From: Spinacia oleracea
Taxonomy: Eukaryota > Streptophyta > Magnoliopsida > Caryophyllales > Amaranthaceae
Assembly: GCF_020520425.1 (NCBI RefSeq)
Contig: NC_079491.1
Span: 7,489,143-7,553,142 of the forward strand
Direction of reading: 5' to 3'
DNA length: 64,000 nucleotides
Part shown: positions 53,430-64,000 of the stretch, piece after piece
Layout of the letters: each line of letters starts with the position of its first letter
Position numbering within the stretch: position 1 is the stretch's first letter
Made by a program: the position numbers and the translations under genes
Notes under the pieces: model-generated
Told to the model about the DNA's origin: nothing
Database searches by the model: none
Seen by the model: only the letters and a program-made list of their open reading frames with translations

Positions 53430-54026
53430 ATGACGGAAGTCAAAGGGAAAGGGAATCATTACATGGTTGAGAAAATGTCCAAGGAAATAAACACCGCCGC
53501 CGGCGAAACACCGGAACTCCCGGTATCCCTTCACCAACAACAAGTCATCGACGAGAACGAAGCTTTGATCATGGAATCCTTTTCTTCCAACAACAGTTGT
53601 TGCTCTTTTTTCCCCTGTTTCGGGGGCCAACCCAGCCCGAACCGTTCATCCGGGCTTGGTGGATCAACATCCTCTCCGTCCATGTGGGAGAGGCTACAAC
53701 AGACGGCTGAGATTGAGAATAAGTGGTGGGCTGGGCCATTACAGGGCCTTAAGAAGATGCGGGAGTGGTCCGAGATCATTGCTGGGCCCAAATGGAAGAC
53801 TTTTATTCGCCGGTTTAATCGGGGCGGGAAGAGTGCAACTGGGTCGGGTAAATTTCAGTATGATCCTTTGAGTTATGCGCTTAACTTTGATGATGGACCG
53901 GGGCAAAATGGTCATTTGGATGAAGATGGTTATTTTCCTGATTTTTCATCTCGTTTTGCTTCCATTCCCAAATCTAGTAGATCTTCCATTGATTTGGGCA
54001 AGAATGGAATTCCATCTCTTTCTTAA
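53430..54026 (+). CDS. Conserved plant-specific protein, function unknown
   Basis: Single-exon frame of 198 residues with a convincing TATA box and CT-rich leader. Features: a cysteine cluster CCSFFPCFGG at about residues 52-61, a tryptophan-rich core (MWERLQQTAEIENKWWAG, REWSEIIAGPKWKTFIRRF) and a C-terminal motif KFQYDPLSYALNFDDG followed by FPDFSSRFA. I recognise the W-rich core plus KFQYDPLSYALNFDEG motif as a family of small, intronless plant proteins, several annotated as stress-responsive but of unknown biochemistry. No signal peptide or membrane segment is visible. The basic region around RRFNRGGK may be a nuclear or membrane-contact patch. The start gives MTEVKGKG; the next in-frame methionine is 11 codons on. 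Family membership is likely, function unknown. Confidence 0.85.
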   Translation: MTEVKGKGNHYMVEKMSKEINTAAGETPELPVSLHQQQVIDENEALIMESFSSNNSCCSFFPCFGGQPSPNRSSGLGGSTSSPSMWERLQQTAEIENKWWAGPLQGLKKMREWSEIIAGPKWKTFIRRFNRGGKSATGSGKFQYDPLSYALNFDDGPGQNGHLDEDGYFPDFSSRFASIPKSSRSSIDLGKNGIPSLS

Positions 54027-54237
54027 TTTTTAACTTTTTTTATTTATTTAGTGCAGATAATTATATACCCACAATTGTACTTATTTATTTAGCTAAAATT
54101 TTGAGTGTAGCGATTTTGCAAATAAATAAGAGAAAGTATCAATTTTTGTCAACACAATAAATAAATGTGTACTCAATTTTTTCGTAGTTTTTGGAAATTT
54201 TCTAGTAAGTTATAGACGTTAATCTAGGCGTAGGTAC

Positions 54238-54432
54238 ATTTTTTTTTGATAAGGTAGAAGAATAGTACATTAGGAGCACCTCCGCATGAGGGATACTCCT
54301 AAGTAATCACTATCTAGAATGGAAAGTAATTGGGGACTATTACACGAATCAATACACATAGTGTTGCTAATTAAGTGACCAACATTTGCTATCCAATCTG
54401 CTGCTCGATTGAGTTCTCGGTAGATATGCTTT
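54238..54432 (-). mobile_element. 5'-truncated LINE remnant (RNase H end)
   Basis: On the minus strand a 58-codon open stretch reads KHIYRELNRAADWIANVGHL and ends in a stop, then a short 3' part and an A-run (T-run at 54240-54248). HxYRExNxxADWxA is the C-terminal RNase H motif of plant LINEs. Only the 3' end of the element is present, as expected from 5' truncation. Confidence 0.7.
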
Positions 54433-54790
54433 ATATCTCAATTGTACTATGGCATATGTGATCATTATTCATTAAGCTATCTTGCTACACAAGCTATAGT
54501 ACACTAATTCATTTGAAAAATGGTGTGATACAAAGAAATTAGTGCTTGCATCTATTACTTGCAACTTGAAATATGTCAATTATTTTGACATTTAACAAAT
54601 CAATCCGCATCAATAATAATGGTTTGCAACCAAAAAATCAAATCAATTATATGATGCCAATTTTATAGAGGTGGGCCGTCAACCACTACTCCGTATAATA
54701 AAACTGATTAATATTAGTTTTTCATAAATTTGAAAAATGAAATCTAGTTAGCTGTATTAGAGTACTAATTAAATTCTATTTATAACGGTA

Positions 54791-55046
54791 TTCCCTCCGT
54801 TCCTTAAATATTGCACTATGGTTGACTTTATGCTTTTGAACACACATTTTGACTCTTAATATTTCGAATTATGTATAACAACAGTTATAAAATTTTTGAT
54901 ATTTTGAAAATAGATAACAATACGAATCTAACAAAGTATTACATGACTATATTTTTTCTTATATATAAATCACAAAAAGATGACTAAAAGTCTAATGTAA
55001 ATAGTGTAAAAAACAAGATGGTGCGATATTTATGGAACAGATGAAG
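54791..55046. mobile_element. Stowaway-like MITE
   Basis: Ends TTCCCTCCGTTCCTTAAATA and inverse TATTTATGGAACAGATGAAG with TA flanks. Same family as 1249-1486 (GTGCGATATTT inner motif). Confidence 0.8.
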
Positions 55047-55616
55047 TAAGTGTTGTGGGAACTTTTAATGATGCTGACGTGTCACCCTTTTCACGAAGGT
55101 ATTAGTTATGCGCGGGCACAATTTTCTTACAACCCGCAAAACAAGAATATTCCCACGAAAATATTCTCTCCGATGCCCAAGTATGTATTTGATAGAGAGA
55201 TAAAGTGTTGTAGAGAGAAGGTAAAGCAGAATAGTTTAAGGTAGGTGGGATTCAGACTATTGCCCTTTTACCTTGGGATTTAGACTATTTATAAGACTAG
55301 GGTATTGGAATTTGTTCCCCCAAATCCTAGTTTACCTGGTTGATCCCCTGGGAAAAGAGGGCATGTGTCCTTAACATGATTTAGATGGAGGGCTTATGAT
55401 GTGCCTCTTGTTGGGATTTTTCCTTGTTGCCCACTCATGATTTTGTTTGGCTCAGACAGAAAGATTTGACACCAAGCAGTGTTACCGTCATGTGTCATTC
55501 TTTAATTTGCTGAGGGTAAGTAAGCATGTTGTGCCACATGTCGTATTATGATTGGTCCAAGGTAAACAAGTCATTTTTGCCACATCACATCAGTAAGTAA
55601 AGTTAATACAAGTATA
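55047..55616. other. Intergenic sequence, nothing recognised
   Basis: A 64-codon plus frame at 55050 is not convincing. No repeat ends found. Confidence 0.45.
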
Positions 55617-55943
55617 CTCCCTCCGTCCCGGAATACTCGACCCGGTTTGACCGGCACAGAGTTTAAGGGACTTGAATTGACTTATTTAATTTAATAGGTA
55701 GTAGTTGATAGTGGGGTATTATTTTAATGTAGTTAGTGGGAAATGTGTAAAGGGGTGGGGTTGGGGAGAGTAGGGGTTGAATTTTTAATTATTTTTTGTA
55801 TGGAGTAGGGGGTAGGTGGGTTAGTAGGGGTGGAGTGAGAAATAATATAATATTGTTAGAATATTTCCATTTTTAGAAACAGGTCAAGTATTAAGGGACG
55901 GCCCGATAAGGAAAACAGGTCAAGTATTCCGGGACGGAGGGAG
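55617..55943. mobile_element. Stowaway-like MITE
   Basis: Ends CTCCCTCCGTCCCGGAATAC and inverse GTATTCCGGGACGGAGGGAG, nearly perfect, TA flanks, 327 bp. GGTCAAGTATT is present in two forms near the right end, a doubled terminus. Confidence 0.87.
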
Positions 55944-56041
55944 TAGTAATTAAGTTTGGGTAAATAGAATGTATTTTTAGCGCCAAGTACTAATCTTGAC
56001 CTTTTGTAACAATTATAAAGCACCTCGTTTAATGTTAAATA

Positions 56042-57201
56042 TAGAGATGTCACATCGGGTCTTCGGATTGGTTATAAACGGTTCGGTTCACATCGAAATC
56101 GGATAAGGTCGGATTAATATTTCTATTTGGGTCGAATATGATCGGTTGATAACTTTGGTTCGGGTAAGGACGGGTCATAAATTGTTTCGAATTGAACTCG
56201 ATATCGGATCGGTTAACTTCGATTCGGTTGAATCTCGGGTTCAGTTGGAACTTGTTCGGGTTTATAACGGTTTTTATAGGTTTGAATTGGTGTGGATTGA
56301 CTTCGGTTCGGGTGTATGTCGGATTCAGATACAAATTGATCGGTTTATTTCGGGTATGGGTCATGTCCGGATGACCGGATCGACTAAGCCTCGGATACGG
56401 GTCAATTATGGGGTCGGTGAGTTTCGGGTTCGGGTTAAAATCGGATAAGACGTACTTTGGATTCGAGCCCATTAAGGATTGAGTTTGCAGTTCAAGTTTA
56501 GACCGAGTTAAGTTTGTAATCTTATGTTCTATTAATCGAGTGACTCTCTAGTTCGCGATAAAGTCATATCAATTTATTACTCTATAACTTCATGCCAAAT
56601 AAAGATTTTTTAGACTTATATTAGTTTGCCTCCAAATTATTTAATATAAATAGAACATAGAATAAACCTTCATATATCGAGTTTGATTTACATAGTTAAT
56701 AGTTCAATTCGGTTAACTTGAGTTAGATTAATGACGAATATTTGAATAGGATTCAGGTTAAATCATTTTTTTTATTAACTGAGTCAACTTTTATTTATTG
56801 GGTTAACTCGAGTCAAATTATTTTCGGAGAATCGGATTTAATCGGGTCGGATTTACAATAATTCGGTTGAATTCGGATTCGAATAGACCTGATTCGGGTT
56901 AAATCGGGTATCATGCGTTATTGGGTCGAGTTGATAGCAGTTGTTATCTGGTAAAATTGGTTTTCGGATCGGATGCGGGTTCGGTTCGGTTAAAAGTTAT
57001 CGGATGCAAATCGGATTACGTGTCTCTTCGGGTTGCTAACGGTTCGGGTTCGGGTCTTCAATTCACGAGTGAAATCGGATTTCGGGTCAACAACGGATCG
57101 GTTCGGGTCGATTTTGGTGTGACTATTTTTCAGATATATTCGGTTCGAATGACGGATAGTTTTAGTCGATTTTTCGAGTCGGATCACTTTTGACAGCCCT
57201 A
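56042..57201. mobile_element. hAT-like non-autonomous element, CGGGTTCGG-rich
   Basis: 1,160 bp. Left end TAGAGATGTCACATC, right end inverse TAGGGCTGTCAAAAG, flanked by GTTAAATA and GTTAAAGA (7 of 8 matching), which fits an 8-bp hAT duplication. The interior is packed with degenerate GGGTTCGGGT/ATCGGAT words on both sides of a more AT-rich middle. Frames of 60-140 codons on both strands are by-products of this repeat. Confidence 0.7.
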
Positions 57202-60200
57202 GTTAAAGAAGTAATGCGATTTGTCAAGTTGTTGACTTGGGCTTTTTGGTAGGTAGGCACGCCTAGCTTGGATATAGGGCGTGTGTTCTCTTCATATTTT
57301 CTAGTTTGTTCTCAATTAATTGGTACGGTCTATTCTGAATGTTTTATGTGAGTTGTTTTTAATTTTTTCTGCTCTGATCTAATAAGGTGAAAAGACTAGA
57401 ACTGTAATTTCATTACTTCCAAATTCGCATAAAGTCATAAATGGCTACATCCGTCTTTTATTAACAAACAATTGTTGTAATCACATTTCATGATTTATCT
57501 CTAATAGCAAGTTGTTCTTAAACTATGTTGATAATATAATAGTTTTGCTCAAAGTCCAACCCTTAAAACAAATTTTCCTAAATCAAACTATGTACTTGGT
57601 AGATGATACACAAGTAGTTTTGCCTATTTGTATAAACTACAAGTATTTTTTAAGGCAATTTCAATAAAATATTACTCCGTACATAAATTGCCTACGAAGT
57701 AATCCTACTAATCATTGATCAAATTGACTACACTAGCAGAAACCAAGTGTAATTAACAGTTATGTTATACCGAGTAAACAGTTTAGTACCAATCATTATC
57801 ATGATTCATTATCAAGTTTGTCAATCATACACGAAATGCAACGTTGGCATATTCTTGGTTTATCCTAGTTTGAGTATATGGACAAATATAGCGCAACAAT
57901 ATTATAAATTAGCATGATTACTAGTATAATATCCGTGCGATACACAATATAATCATCTAAATATAAATTTATATGAAATTTGGTAGACAATATCATCAAA
58001 TTAAAACTAAGGATGGATAAATTTGTTATTGCTTATTCAGTTTCTTATTTATTAAAACAAATAAGGGTAGATATATATAAAAAACAAATTATCCCCACTT
58101 GTGTCAAGCATAAAGTTATCTCGTCCACCCTTTACTAATTGGATGGCAACACATATTTAATACTCGCACGGTCACCCCATCAGCCTCATTACCCGATCAC
58201 TTAGCACCTACATACACCACTTACTTAATTCATTTAGAGATGACTTTGAGGCGGGATGGCCTCTGCAGACACGTATACGCCTATACAATTCTCTTCCCCA
58301 TCTTCTCCATCAACGATAAGAATGATAGCCACCAATCCCAATCCGCGTCTTGGGATGTACAAAATAAATTCCATCCCCTATCATCACCCCACGGTATACC
58401 CACACCCGCCTCAAACCCATCCTTAGGCTCAACTCTTTTTTTTTGTAAGAGTTTTGAATTTTAAAAACTCTATTTTAAAGTCATTGACAATTTGTTTATC
58501 TGAATAGAGTAATTGAATAAATAAATAAATAAAATATTGTAATATGTAAGTTAGTAGCAAGTATATATATAATATTAACGACGCAGACATGTCCAATCTA
58601 AAATCCACCCTCACCCCGTCACCTGCGACGAATTCATTTTTTAACTCCATCACCCACCAAACTTTCTTCAACCCCACCCACTTGGGACAAATGCACGGGG
58701 GATCTCCCAAAAAACCGCCCCACAGACAATTTGGCATCCCTATATTCGATAAATGATCCACTTTTCCTTTCAACTAACTTTTAATAAATTGACATAAGTT
58801 TATTACGAATTATTAAAATTGATTGTTTTAGCTATAATATTGATGAAAATATTAAAATGTGGCATACATAATTAGGAGGTGAGTGTTCTCAAATCCAATC
58901 GATTCAAACTCGCCCCATTCGATGCACGATTTATGATATGAATATTAAATTTGCATATCTAAACTATAACCTATAGACAATTATCATCAAAATAGAACTT
59001 ATAGATAATTTTCTTATTAAACTAATGATTTCTTGGTATGTTACTGCCCCATTCCATGTCTTATTTATTTAACAAATTCAAAATAGAAAAATAAGGGCAC
59101 GTAGATAAGTTTACGTTCTTCCACCATTTTCTTTGATGGTCACATGTGTCAATCATAGTGTTATTCTCATCCACATTTACTTTGATAGTCATATTTACAT
59201 CATTATCCGAGCACTTAACAACTACTCTATTTTATTTATTCACCTAGTCGTGAGTTTGAAACTTGTCGGAGTCTCCACACTCGTACTCGTCTAAAATTCT
59301 TATCCCTATTCTCGTCACTCACGATGGGAAAAGTACACACTCCTCCCAATCTCCTCCTAACGGGTTAAAAGTAAAACTCATCCCCAATCTATTACCCACC
59401 CGTGTATCCACACTCGCCTCAAACTCACCCCATGACTCAATTTTTTTTTTTGGTAAGAGAGTTTTGAATTTTAAAATTCTACTACAGAGTCTTCTACAAT
59501 TCTAGTATCTTATTAGAATAATTGAGTAAATAAACCAAACATTATTTTATGTACTCTCTCCGTCGGATTTAATTGTTGCAGTAGTCTATTCACGGAGTTT
59601 TATGCGATAAGTTATTGTAAGCTTATATTATATAATCAAATAGAAAAATAGGTATGATGGATATAGTGAGAATTTTTTATATAGAATAAAGTATAAGAGA
59701 AGGAATTAGTGAGAGATATAGCTCCACATCGATTTCTGTTATCCAAAGTTGCGCGCAAAGATTTTCATTTGATTACAATGTAAAATAAAGACAAATACAT
59801 ATTACCCATCAAATGATCAAATACAAAAAAACTAATAATATAAAATGAAACTATAAAATCTTTAAATTATTTTTCATTTAAAAGATTAAGGAACTATTAA
59901 ATAAAAGGATAAGTAGAAATTATAAATTCGAGAAAGAAAAGATACAAAGTTACTAAACAATTTCTTTTTTCAATAAGCATGTTTTACAAAATCTTGATAA
60001 ATACTACTTCGAATAATAAAGAAAAGATAAATATTCGTTATACATAAAAATTGACAATATATACATACATACAATTAGTCATTAGTAAATTTAAGTTAAA
60101 TATTTTAATACATGCTAAGAGATGTTAAATATTTTAAATAAAAAGATGTTTTAGACAACCTTGTTAAAATATTTTTATTCTTATTTTAAATAGATTATTG

Positions 60201-61918
60201 TCATATTGTAAATAATGAGATATTGAAGTAGATTCTTAGTATAATTTTTAGTCAATGATCTTGAAGTATATACAACATATTTCCACATGTTATTTTAGTA
60301 GTATTAAAAATAATTAAAAATTTTATTGCCACAAGTAAATAAGTTTTTCATAGTGTAATTGATTTATTACCATAAGTAATTAGAATGTTTAAGTAAAAAA
60401 TATACGAAGTTTATTATCACATTTATTGCCATATTAAATGTTTGGAAGTAGATTATTGTTTATTAAAGAGATTATACTTGCATTAAATGATATGGGTATT
60501 AAATTTGTATTATGTAAGTATTATGTAAGTATTTAGATAAATCCAACAAAATAATACGGAGTACATGAATATGTTCATCATCTATATTAATAGTCACCAA
60601 ATAACATAAAAAATACAGAGATGTGTGAATATAATAGTTAGTGTAAAAATAAAAAAAGTTGCATCTAAAAAAATGAATCACATTTGTAAAACACATTAAG
60701 AATTGATAACTTTGGCATCGAAGAGCCATCATTGCCGAAGCGAAATAATAGTGATTACATACGAAGATCTTTGAGCACAATTAATTACGGTTTAGTTACA
60801 ACAAGAGACGACAATTCATCTCTGTTCTGGTTTGCAATCATTAGGCTTTCCCAAAAAAAAAAATAGTGATGCCTCAGAGGTAGTGACAATCTAGAGAATT
60901 TCATCAATTTTTAAGATCCGATAACATATTAATTCATTACATCATTGGCAAACTTCATGAACAGTTCCAATTCCAAGATTAAATTCAAACAAATTAAACA
61001 AATTTGAGAAATTATATATTTTTCTATTATTCATAGATTAATCATTAAGAGATTCTAACTGCCCTTTCACATCAAATTCAACCGAAAAACGAAAATCTCA
61101 TTTCAAGAACACAAAAAGTCGCACAAATCTCATCAACAATCAACTCAAATGGCTTAAAATAGCAAAACATAAACACTTAACTCAAATTGCTTAAAATCGC
61201 ACAAAATCTATATCAACAATCAACCAAAATAACTTAAAATCGCATCAATTGATAAAAAAATTCGCAAATATCTAACCATTTTCTGAAGAATCGAAACCCT
61301 AATTAAGTTTGTAGAAAACTTCAAAATTTTGTGCCCTAAACCCTAGAATGAGGGATGTTTCGTTGGTTCTTTGTTGGTGCTTCATTGCCATTGTGTTTCT
61401 GCTCTAGGTCTGCCAATCTGCCATGGTTGAGAGTGCAGTTTGCAGAGAAAACTGGAGAGAAAAAAGACTTGAGTACATGGGTTGGAGAAGAGGAGGAAAT
61501 TCTCATCAAATTGCAAGTGGGTCTTGCGTTAGAAGCAAGGAAGAAGAACTTTTCAAGGAGAGAAAAAAGTTGGGGTTTGGAGTAGAGAGATTGGTTCGAA
61601 AATGCAAGGGGGTGAGGAACTGAGGATCTATCTCGGAGAAAGAGGAAGAACGTGGTTAACATCAACAAGTCAAAGGTTATAAATGTTAGTGCAGTAATAT
61701 TAAGGAAAAGACAAAAAAAATAAACATGAAGGAAATTGGGGGCAATATAGGCAATTTATTGTGTGAATAGTAATCTAAGTATGAAGCTTTATAAGTGTTA
61801 AGATATATAGATTAATACTAATATTTTTGCATTTGTTCCCTTTAGAAAGATGCGTACACTACCAAACTTTTCTTTTCTTGTTTTGGTTCATCCTACAAAT
61901 CAGTACTATCTTGTACTA
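57202..61918. other. Gene-poor AT-rich region with a diverged duplication
   Basis: No supported gene. About 57950-58520 and 58960-59530 are diverged copies offset by about 1.0 kb (shared GCCTCAAAC, TTTTGTAAGAG/TTTTGGTAAGAG, AGTTTTGAATTTTAAAA). A CTCTCTCCGTCGGATTTAAT half-end of a MITE lies at 59554. At 61336-61668 is a GC-richer patch with frames on both strands, unlike known proteins, possibly a captured gene 5' end. Confidence 0.5.
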
Positions 61919-62230
61919 CCCCTGTTTCATAAAGATCTTTACGGTTACCATTTTCACAATATTAAGACAAAATTAGAAAAGCTAGTTGAATATAATGAAC
62001 TATGGATAAAATAAGGAAATGTGTAAAAAGGTGGGTAAATATAAGAAAATAAATTAATAAAGTAAGAGAAAGTGAGTGGAAAATTGTAAATATTGTGGGA
62101 TAAGAAGGGTAAGATAGTAAATTTTCATGTCCAAAAATATAATAAAATAAAGTATAAAGAACATTATGAAACAAACTAAAACGTAAAGTGTAAAGTGTAA
62201 AGTGTAAAGATTATTTTGAAACGGATTCAG
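61919..62230. mobile_element. Stowaway-like MITE
   Basis: Starts CCCCTGTTTCATAAAGATCT and ends with inverse AAAGATTATTTTGAAACGGA, TA on both sides. A short AAAGTGTAAAGTGT tandem run lies near the right end. Confidence 0.65.
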
Positions 62231-62885
62231 TAATGTATATCCGTTTGCTCATAAAATCGTATGAATACCTGAGCATATCGTTCACCCTTATCCTCTCTTA
62301 TATAAAAGGCCTATTCATCCATTTGGTTTGCGTAATTTTTCTTATGCCTCTTATACCCTTGTTGTAGCTTGTAATTACAAGTCCAACACAAAGATGTTAT
62401 TTTATTAAATCTTGCATGATCTTGACACGTGCCTTTTGTTGCAATCCACCTTCCACGTTTCAGTTCACTCCCCTTTCTTCTTTCTTTCCCAGAGAGTCAA
62501 GTATCCATTTCGAGAGCTTAAACAAATGGTGCCTCTGATGAACAAAGTCAGTCTCCCATCAAAACTTTGTTCTTCATAAAAAGTAAATGTCGGTCTCCCT
62601 TTTCTCAATTTTGCTAAGTAATTTATCTTTGCCATTACTGCTCAATATGATTTGTGGATGATTTTATTTTTCTCACCTAATTCCCCAATTCAATTGAGTT
62701 CTTATGTAATTTAACTCCATTTTTACATGCTTTCCCTAAATCAGGTCCGACCCTAGTCCTAGGCGGGAGTGCGACCGCCGACCGCCTAGGGCCCAAGGCC
62801 AGAAGGGGTTCAAAATTGCTGATTGATCAGCTAACCATTTACCTATATTATAAGCGGCGCCATTTGTAAATGTTAGAATAATTTG
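62231..62885. other. Possible promoter region, no gene body seen
   Basis: TATAAAAGGC at 62301-62310 is a strong TATA match, and an ACACGTGCC G-box-like word lies at about 62434. A short ATG frame begins at 62526 (MVPLMNK, then GTCAGT, a possible donor). I found no second exon before the window ends. Confidence 0.25.
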
Positions 62886-63200
62886 GTAGAAGATACACCC
62901 TGTTACACGTAGTTCCACGTACAACCAGTTCATTTTATACTTTTAACCCCTCAAAAGCATATTTTTATAGTTTAAAAGCATATATTTACAAATTAAAAGC
63001 ACTTTTTACAGTTTTAAAGTACATTGTTACTTATGAAAAGCAAAGTTTTGCAAGTAAAAGGAAATGAAAAATATATAAGTATGTGCTTTTAAATCGTTAA
63101 TGTGCTTTTTAAATTTTAAGTATGTAAAGGTGCTTTTTAAATATGTAAATGTGCTTTTAACCCGGTTGCATGTAGAACTACAAACAACCGGATGTACCTT
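62886..63200. mobile_element. MITE with about 40-bp ends and 8-bp flank repeat
   Basis: Flanked by exact ATAATTTG (62878-62885 and 63201-63208). Inverted ends include GTAGTTCCACGTACAACC on the left and GGTTGCATGTAGAACTAC on the right. The interior repeats AAAAGCAC and TGTGCTTTT words. Confidence 0.7.
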
Positions 63201-64000
63201 ATAATTTGTGGAATAATGTGGTGTAGTGGTTCTTTTTGTATTTATATTAACCCACAACCTGGTTCTTTTTGTATTTATAATGTGGCGTAGTGGTTCGAAT
63301 TTTTATTTATCTTTTTTAGCTTTGTGTTCTTTTTAGCTTTTACTTTGGTTTTTTTAATGGCAGTTTCTTGTGTCTTTCTTACCAAAGAGATGTGTTGATT
63401 TCAATATTATATAAATAACAAAAAATCAAAATATATATACTACGGAGTTGTAGAGTACTAGAGTAGTAGTAAATATTTTTCTTGAATAAAATATTATGAC
63501 CAGATTAGTTGTTTATACTCTTGACCTTGATAGAATTGTCTTAATAATAGAAGAAACTCAAATAATATAAGGTAATTGGTTGTAAAAATAAAATATATTT
63601 TTTTAGCTTATTTTTTTTTGTAGTCAGACTTCCTATTAATGTCTTTAGAGGGGAATGTACTTCATGTTATTTGGTTGACTAACGTAGTTAAACATATATA
63701 GTACGAAAAAAAATTATTGGAAAATAAATTAAAGCTTAACGAAATTCTCCTTGGTGACCATGAATTCTTGCAAATTATTAATAGTAGAATTTTTTAAATA
63801 AGGGGCTTTCTTCTTGTTTCGCTATGGCCTATTAAATGTGAGGATCAGACCTGCCTAAGTCAACTGAATTCTTATATAATTCCATTCCATTTTTACATGA
63901 AGAATGATGTTCGCATGTTCACTGTCTACTTTCATTTGTGTTTGAATTGCGGATCTCGGATTATAAGTTTTTCTATGAATGCCTAAAAGTCAACAAGAAT
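63201..64000. other. AT-rich right edge, no gene seen
   Basis: GTAGTGGTTCTTTTTGTATT and related words are repeated at 63223-63300. AACTGAATTCTTATATAATT at 63860, followed by CATTTTTACATG, is a diverged repeat of 62693-62730. No exon recognised. Confidence 0.45.

Noticed and set aside
56050-57193. Several 60-140 codon frames on both strands
   Set aside because: All are by-products of the degenerate CGGGTTCGG repeat in the hAT-like element.
61336-61668. 110-codon minus frame and overlapping plus frames
   Set aside because: Serine/phenylalanine-rich N-terminus could pass for a transit peptide, but no conserved domain or downstream exon was found.

Overview
This is nuclear DNA of a flowering plant, almost certainly a eudicot: intron-containing plant genes sit in AT-rich, transposon-loaded sequence with plant Ty1/copia elements, Mutator-like elements, tRNA-derived SINEs and many MITEs with CTCCCTCCGT-type ends. 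The recurrent TACTCCGTA-like ends resemble Amaranthaceae/Caryophyllales genomes (spinach, beet, quinoa), but that placement is inference only.

Host genes are few. The first exon of a conserved plant membrane protein runs off the left edge (468-782, minus). A class II trehalose-phosphate synthase of the TPS8-10 group lies at about 37.6-44.6 kb (plus), with a 2.7 kb intron in its 5' leader. An RNase III-domain gene matching NFD2 lies at 47.4-49.5 kb (plus). A single-exon plant-specific protein of unknown function, with its own TATA box, lies at 53.3-54.0 kb (plus).

Most of the rest is mobile DNA. At 6.3-11.3 kb is a complete, very young copia element: 282-bp LTRs with one difference, GAAAA target duplication and an open 1,477-residue Gag-Pol. 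At 12.97-22.43 kb is a 9.46 kb Mutator-like element with about 47-bp inverted ends and a 10-bp target duplication. It holds two convergent multi-exon genes: a 994-residue FAR1-type transposase (minus) and a 1,049-residue accessory protein (plus) resembling the Ulp1-associated proteins of plant MULEs but with no visible protease core. Their 3' exons overlap in antisense. At 26.7-33.7 kb is a second young copia element (1.3 kb LTRs, CTATG duplication), non-autonomous: Gag is fused to a damaged, truncated reverse transcriptase, protease and integrase are absent, and a GC-rich segment ending in an A-rich tail occupies the rest.

Between these lie SINE copies, Stowaway-, Harbinger-, Mutator- and hAT-like MITEs (several with readable target duplications), a LINE 3' remnant, a 1.16 kb hAT-like element, a fold-back element, minisatellites and a diverged segmental duplication near the right end. 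From 57.2 kb to the right edge I see no convincing gene. The best candidates for something undescribed are the two-gene MULE, the Gag-only copia element with its foreign insert, and the duplicated splice donor in the TPS gene.
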